Source: Phorcus lineatus (lineage: Eukaryota > Mollusca > Gastropoda > Trochida > Trochidae). From it: 64,000 bases of DNA. The translations under genes and the position numbers were made by a program. Shown piece by piece: positions 57,815-64,000 of this stretch. The stretch's first letter is position 1. Each line of letters opens with the position of its first letter. The notes beneath the pieces are model-generated. The model was not told where the DNA came from and made no database searches. It worked only from the letters and a program-made list of their open reading frames with translations. Where the stretch lies: the NCBI GenBank assembly GCA_921293015.1, contig OV121091.1:24288839-24352838 (forward strand). Direction: 5' to 3'.

Positions 57815-58760
57815 ACGTCACAACTTGCGAATAGTGGGGTTTCTGTCAGGCCGTTGTTGAGAGGAAAACCCCTAATAGAACAATATCGATTTTAATCAGA
57901 CTGTGGGTTGAATTCAATAATCTGCTACCGTTAGTGTTTTCAACTAAACATATGAGCATTGAGGGTTTATTAAAGAATACAGCTTCATTAATAGAGTTCA
58001 TAATATTTCACAATGCAACTTGATTTGAGATTAAGCGACTTTGTGTGCTTGTTTATTTTCTTACTGACTACCTTGATGAACATTTTAAATAAATATTTTG
58101 AATGCATTGGGGTACTGCCTTCATTCAAGTCAACACAACATGTGTTATTCGAGCCTTTTAGATTGACAAAAACTTCATTTTAGTTACCTTACTTCCATAA
58201 ATGAAGTGAAAACAATATTGAACAATATATTTGGCTAGATTATTTTAAAATAAATGGACGATCACTGAGGTGGGAGACGCATGCGTTAAAGCAAGGACCA
58301 ACGGTGCAAAGTAGGCCAGGGTGCAACAGAGAGTAGTTTCATATGGTCATTATCTCCTCAGAGATGTCATTCAAGTCATATCTTCCCGTGTTAACCTCTG
58401 TTTGAAGTAGAGCACTTTTTGAGATTCGAGCGGATTACAATAGGGCAAAACATTGAACACAATTGATCGCTTGCGTTATTGAAAACACCTTTTGTATGGA
58501 AAGTTTGAGTGTTGTCTTCGAGTCTTATGGCATGCTTCGGTCTCTTACATAACCAAAATCTATCAAGACGATTAATGTGTTAAGTACACAGTCGAATACA
58601 TTCTACTTTCCCCGAAGCATACGAATATGACTGAGGCTTTTCGAATGATTGCTTTTGATACGGAGTCATTGATGCAAACCTAACTTTGATTGTATCAAAT
58701 CGGGCTTCTACGTTTCTTGCCTAGAAAGGATTCCACTTCTAACAGATGAAAAGTACGTCC
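57815..58760 (+). repeat. Dispersed repeat, copy B, split by about 0.7 kb
   Basis: 57815-57880 matches the start of copy A (53310), and 58580-58760 matches its end (CATTCTACTTTCC, GATTGCTTTTGATACGGAGTCATTGATGCAAACCTAACTTTGAT, ACAGATGA). The middle is unrelated and may be an insertion. Confidence 0.55.
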
Positions 58761-61531
58761 TGAACTACTTCCATGGGGAGAGTATGGATATGATTTATAA
58801 GCGGATTTTACATTTAACACGTCGTGATCATCTGTTCTATCAAAATGACTATGATTTTGTTTCAATTCTCATTTTGAAAGGATAGGCACTTTGCAGCCAT
58901 TCGAGAGAATAGATTTAGTTCTAACTATTTCTACAGGATTTGTTTTTTAGAAAGAGATCTTTGAAAGATAAAAAAATATCATTCCTTTTCTGCCATTGTT
59001 AAACAACCACTGAACAACCAAATTTCAACGTCAGGAAACTAACGTTGTTACCACGTCGAAAATTGGCTGATCGACGTCCTGACCTGACCTCAGCTGGTTT
59101 TTTTACAACTTGAAATAGAACGATGTTCATTCATTTTGTTAAAAGATTGCAACAACAAAAGCAAAATCATGTGACCGTGTACAAAAGATTTGTTAAAACA
59201 TAAATAGCACAAATATGTGAATCAGCTTCGTAAATCGACACACTGAACAACAGCTAGCCTTGTTTGAAGAATTGTCATTGTTCCTGCATTTACATTGGGA
59301 ACCTTTAGTCACAAAACAGAGGGTGAGAGATTTGGTAAGTCCTGAACAAAAACCAACATTTGTTTATCCTGTACATGAAGGTCTATATCTGCTTAGACCG
59401 ACGCCTACGCTGCCTCTAGGTGACTTCAGTTATTATCACACCAATTTCTTTATTGGGTCTGAATATTTTATTTGCTGATCTGACTGTGCACACCAGACTG
59501 TCTCACAGTGGAATGTACAATGATTTGTCATTCACGATCTCAAATGGTACCAACCTGACCCTTAAAACACAGGGAACCCGAGACTGTTTAGTAATAAAGG
59601 TGGTTCTAAATGTACTTGGTTAACGAAACCAGTCACACAAATGCTTTTTTACTTTCCAATTAGTGTTAATCATGACTTAAGTAGAAAAGCAGAAAGGACA
59701 CTGTTGACGACAAGATTGATTAAAACAAAGGATCATATGATTTTGTTAATTTGTTTTAGGGATTTTTAAAGACTACGGTGGATAAAGGTGATTTTTAAAA
59801 CGTAGTAGAATATATCTTGATAAACATTACTTAAATTACTGATGACAATATTAGTTCTCAATTTTGTCATAACATTCATGAGTGAAAAAAATGTTTTCAA
59901 AATATTTTGATTGGTTATTGCCCGTTTAAATGAAACTGTAATTAAAATCGACAGTATTCCGGAAATAGATTACAAAATATTAACCTACCTCGATACTCTC
60001 TCCATTCGGTCTGACAGCGACTCCGATAGTCGCATGTTCTGACGTAGGCTCAGCTATCAAATCGACTGCAAAAGCCTCTCGAGACAGTAGCTTGGGGCAA
60101 GTTATTCCTGTGAACCATTCCTTCTACCATCCTCGATAATCAAATAAGGATTCTGATATTGCTCCACTTGTATTCTGGATCCAAGGTAGGCTCAATGCGA
60201 TAATCATGTTTCCTTCCTTTGATGGCTTTTCGTCAAATCAGCTGTCTACCACGGGGTGTCAAATGGCTCGACGCAGCATTTTCATTGTGTTGTTCAAATC
60301 AAGTGCGGATAAATGTTTCAGTACAGGTTTTCCGGATGAAAAATCCTAGGGTGGTTGTAAAATGAAGAGCATCGGAACATTCAGCCCCAGGTAACAAAAG
60401 GTCTTCCCCGTCACTTGTCGCTGATATTTATAGACTGAACAACATAAGTTAGGGATATCATTAACAAATCATCTATTTTATCATTAACATTTCATCAGGT
60501 GGTCAATATAGAGATACGTCATTATCAATAATTTCCGAATTTTCATATATCCTTTATTATTATTGTACAGTATATACTCGTATTGATACTCTAATACTGT
60601 TGTTGCAAAATGTATGCATCAATTCAGGTAATTCCTTTAAATGATAAATGAATTTATAAAGAAACATCCCAATATATCCAAAATAACCAGTCAACCTAGT
60701 CATGTCTGTCGATTTCTTCAGACCTCTCCATCACTTCGGAGTAGTAATTCTAACATGACACGAAAACTAGAATGAAAATACTGCTTGCTGCTTGCTGGTT
60801 CCTCATATCAACTATTTCGCTAATGATTACTGCACCCGGTCAACTTACTGTTTACATAGACTTACATACAAAGGCAAAATGGATATCAATATCGAACATT
60901 TTAACCCGACATTCTGGAAACCTGTATTAATGAAAATTTAGAAGATAAATCCATTCTGCGGTGCATTTTTAAGTAAGTAAATACAACTTCAAACTGAACT
61001 CGCTTCACACCGTAAAAGCGGTTCGTCAAATGGTATTCTTCAATTTATTCAAAATGATATTCATCTACGTCACCCGCTGCTCTACAGCATTTATCTCCTA
61101 ATTAATTATTACATGGTTTTTTCCCAAGTGCCCTAACAGTTGGGAGACGGGACTGCTAAATGTTATTTACACTGAAAACAACCATGATCGGCTGTATGTT
61201 CACGGCAGATATGTGACTAGTCAAGGCACGTGACAGCAGGTGTGTAAAGCTTTCCATTGTGTGTTGTTGTTATGCATACATCAGGGAAATGTAGGTGTCT
61301 ATACAGGACTTTCCTCTCGTTCTATCAATTTGCAATGAATAGCTTGCCTGTCAGGTGCACATGTTCATTCAATCAATCAATGTAGGCCAAAGAATGCATT
61401 TTATTGATGGAAGCATCGACATGTAATATGATCTATACCTTACGAAATATATGTAGTCAACACGTAAGAAGGTGTTGTGATTTAAGAGACATTGGGATCA
61501 ATGCTTATTTATCATCTCCCGCCACAAATAA
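58761..61531. other. Non-coding stretch, no gene recognised
   Basis: Frames at 59260, 59420 and 61404 are 67-72 codons without motifs. Apart from the small repeats listed separately I see nothing. Confidence 0.5.
59015..59093. repeat. ACGTC-rich repeat-like tract
   Basis: Contains AACGTCAGGAAACTAACGTTG, ACCACGTCGAAAATTGGCTG and GACGTCCTGACC within 80 bp, a run of ACGTC/AACGT cores that looks like a repeat-family fragment. No second copy in the window. Confidence 0.35.
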
Positions 61532-61860
61532 TGTATTTCGTTCGTCCGTCCGTCTGTGCGGATATGCTAGTGGGGATTTGCTACATGTATGTGACACAGA
61601 TCTCAAAAACTATAAAGCCTAGCTTATTGAAACTTTTAATTCGGAAGAAACATCTTGTGTTCTAGTGCTATGTGAAGCTACATCTACTTACTACCATTAC
61701 GTTATGTTTTCATGGAAAAACATCATAAAAGTTTGTTACCAGAACACCATTTAAAGACCACAGGGCCTAGTTTATTGATACTTGGTATTTGAATCATCAT
61801 ATCAATGGTGTTGTTTAGGGCGTTCAGCTTCTTCCTACTTTAATTCTTCGATCAAGGCTC
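61532..61860 (+). repeat. Dispersed repeat with GTCCGT start, copy 2
   Basis: Starts TTCGTTCGTCCGTCCGTCTGTG, then AAAACTATAAAGCCTAGCTTATTGAAACTT and, about 140 bp on, AGACCACAGGGCCTAGTTTATTGATACTTGGT. Partner of 57181-57480. Confidence 0.6.
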
Positions 61861-63159
61861 ATTTTTGGACTTTTTCAAATTCTGCTTACTTTTGTTTGGC
61901 TTATGAATGCAATTACATCCCAGATGCTTTCCCCAGGCTTGATCTATAAAATAACAATATAACATAGCTCAAAGAAACCATAGAACAATGTAAATATGTA
62001 GATGTGCCTTTTGAGCCTTTCAAACGGTGTTTTTTGTCACAATTCTTTTACCACAACAGAACTTGAAAACCGTAATGATGAGCTGAAATGAAAGTAAGGA
62101 TGTGCAACAATATTGCCAATCTATTATTTTTTGGCTACTTATATTTTAGTAGCATGTTGCTTGATACTACACATGTAACACTCGCTTGTAAAGTTTATGT
62201 ATATATGCTATATTTTATTGCCACGTGTCGTAAAAGTGGTTTATAAAATCAGGTCAGTTCTTTATTTATGAAATAAAAGTTCAATATTCACAGACAGCAA
62301 AATGAGTTTCCTATTTTTAGGAAACGATTATAAAATGATAACTTTCCATCATGACTTATATGGGGTCCGATTGTAATCATTAATTGAGTCTTTCACTCCC
62401 AACTAACCGAACACTGTATCTACTCAACCGTTTTATGAGGTTAGGGCTATTTTACCTCCTTAGCCGATCGATGATTGATCGATGACCTGTGACCCTATTC
62501 GTCCACTAGGTTATATCCAGTTATATGGCTTTAGTTATATATCATTCGCAATCCGAAAGAATTCAAGCAAATTTTACCTTGGAAGCAAAATCTTTGATCA
62601 GTAAAATAACAGATTTTATACAGGAAGAAACGCTAATGATCTTTTCCTGTTAAGATTTCTACGATTTAGCAATAACTTACAGAAGAGATACTCGTTTTGA
62701 AGATCCTTGGATAACGAATACTTCTGACTGATTCATAAATGTCGATCACAAAAAGCTTCCTCTGTGACCAAATAAATTACAAAAACGCTGCATCAAATCG
62801 ACCATAGCTCCATCTGTTGGTCAACAAAATTCAAAGCTAAACATTTAAATTTTCTTTCGTTTAACAATCTCGGCAAGCCATATTCTGTTGCTTTCGTGTT
62901 TATGCTTTCAGGCCAATCCAAACAGCAAGTTGTGATGCTATTTTTTTAAAAAGATACGTTTAATGTACGTATCCTCTTTTAATTTGTATTTTTCCTTACA
63001 TGCTCGAATACTTGAATAATGTTCTTGTTTATTTTATATCAAACATATTCGAAGCGTATGCAAATAACTTCAACTTGCTTTAATGACTATCGAAGGGTTT
63101 TCCAAATCTACCCTAGAATATGCACATACTTGTGTTTTCAATATAGAAACCGACAGACT
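61861..63159. other. Non-coding stretch, nothing recognised
   Basis: No open frame of note and no repeat identified beyond a GATCGATGATTGATCGATG stutter at about 62467. Confidence 0.5.
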
Positions 63160-64000
63160 GATGATTGATATTTCAAAGCTTGTCTGTATATTTTGTATAC
63201 GTTACGACTAAAATGGTTCTGTAAATGTTCTAGTGGTGACAGGACAGGTGACCTGGCACGCCATGGCTACACATTCACGTTGTCCCTCGTTCGTTGCTTC
63301 AAAATGACAATAAAACCAATTGCAAGGGATGTATGGGGACGGTCATTATTGTAATGTAACATCATTCAGTTGTGTCGCGAGTTGCGGGAATGCAAGATGA
63401 CTTGACGTAGAATCTGGTCAAAGTACATGTCTGCATTCATCCTGCTTCATCAGCATAATTGTATCCGCTGATCGAGCTCTTTCCATATACCCTGATCACC
63501 TTCGAGCCAAATCCCTCGTACGACTGGCGCGGATTGATGTTCGTGGCTGTGCTCACCGGTTATTGTTTCAGCCAAGGAAATGTTATCTAAGGAGTTTGAC
63601 GATACTCTTTTGAACTTAATGGATTTTCCATCCGGGTTGTGCCGTTTTTGCTGGATGCGAGTCGTCTCATTGGCTGGTTAGATAACTTGCAATACGAGGC
63701 TGTTGGTTTTAAGGAGATCAGGGTATATGGAGCTCGATCAGCGGATTCAATTACGCTAATGTAGCAGGATGGTCTGCATAGAGATTTCCATCCACCACAA
63801 TTGGAGCTGGCTTTCCGTGACTGCCCATTCCGGAATCATGACTTTGACGTTCACCACGTCGTCGATACACCTGTGATCTTCCATCGTACAGCTGGAAACG
63901 GTTTTCATCCTGTAAGATAACCCTTCGGTAGTTCCGGGGCTGCAATTTCGAACGTTTCGAGCCCACTAGTGACGTTGACGACACGGCATGCCACGACAGG
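63160..64000 (-). pseudogene. Tc1-like transposase, interrupted by a small inverted-repeat element; continues past the window
   Basis: Minus strand. From the window edge to 63772 it has RRVILQDENRFQLY (first catalytic Asp kept), YRRRGER, then IVVDGNLYAD. The gene stops at the insertion at 63771-63437 and resumes with MYFDQILRQVILHS, NNDRPHTS (catalytic-Asp region altered from the usual DN order) and PWRARSPVLSPLEHL (catalytic Glu kept). It carries a TGA after HSRNSRHN, another stop before PWRAR, and a likely short deletion after GER (the GGGSVMVW block is missing). It differs in sequence from the copy at 19.2 kb and so represents another Tc1-like lineage. Terminal repeats were not found and the N-terminal half lies outside the window. 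Confidence 0.85.
63429..63779. mobile_element. 335-bp inverted-repeat element (MITE) with 8-bp target duplication, nested in the Tc1-like gene
   Basis: Element 63437-63771, flanked by perfect GTCTGCAT on the plus strand (63429-63436 and 63772-63779). Terminal inverted repeats are about 61-66 bp: left 63437-63502 (TCATCCTGCTTCATCAGCAT, ATCCGCTGATCGAGCTC, CATATACCCTGATC) and right 63711-63771, whose complement reads CATCCTGCTACATTAGCGTA, ATCCGCTGATCGAGCTC and CATATACCCTGATC. They differ by a 4-bp indel and a few substitutions. The 208-bp centre has no coding capacity. The 8-bp duplication fits hAT- or P-type transposition. It is a longer relative of the 56-bp element at 46570. Confidence 0.9.

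Noticed and set aside
1-64000. CRISPR array, bacterial operon or prophage
   Set aside because: There are no regularly spaced short repeats of that type and no compact gene order. All recognised elements (SINE, LINE, Ngaro, Tc1, mariner) are eukaryotic.

Overview
This is animal nuclear DNA: AT-rich, sparse in long open frames, and full of degraded repeats. The only long intact reading frames are those of a tyrosine-recombinase retrotransposon. A tRNA-derived SINE carrying a GCGGCGTT motif and a LINE tail of a type I associate with molluscs suggest a mollusc or other lophotrochozoan. That assignment is inference; no host gene here can confirm it. I recognise no complete host gene, rRNA gene, functional tRNA gene or CRISPR array. 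Almost all open frames of 60 to 110 codons look like chance.

Layout. 1-16.6 kb is mostly intronic or intergenic DNA with a few weak exon-like frames (2.6-3.0, 3.9, 6.8-7.0 and 9.1-9.3 kb) and a SINE at 5.5-5.8 kb. 16.6-17.2 kb holds the 3' end of a LINE (minus strand). 19.15-20.16 kb holds a dead Tc1-like transposase (plus strand). 25.77-30.45 kb holds a Ngaro-like retrotransposon on the minus strand. In element order it has reverse transcriptase/RNase H (541 aa), tyrosine recombinase (300 aa, overlapping the previous frame by 10 nt), an SGNH-type hydrolase (192 aa), and a 3' end of repeat B1, unit A2 and repeat B2. B1 and B2 are 458 bp each and read as identical. No upstream A1 copy and no gag-like frame are visible, so the copy appears truncated at its 5' end.

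33-63 kb is a mosaic of diverged duplications: a 0.19-kb pair at 33.3/33.85 kb, a roughly 2-kb pair at 38.6/43.2 kb, blocks at 51.1-52.7 kb repeated at 54.4-56.5 kb, and several dispersed families. It also holds a mariner transposase fragment at 46.1-46.3 kb and two minisatellites (21 bp and 48 bp). Three short terminal-inverted-repeat elements have visible target-site duplications.

The sharpest small-scale result is one family of short inverted-repeat elements with CATCCTG ends and perfect 8-bp target duplications, seen twice. One is a 56-bp copy at 46.57 kb. The other is a 335-bp copy at 63.44 kb inserted inside a Tc1-like transposase gene, where the interrupted codons resume in frame once the insert and one duplication are set aside.
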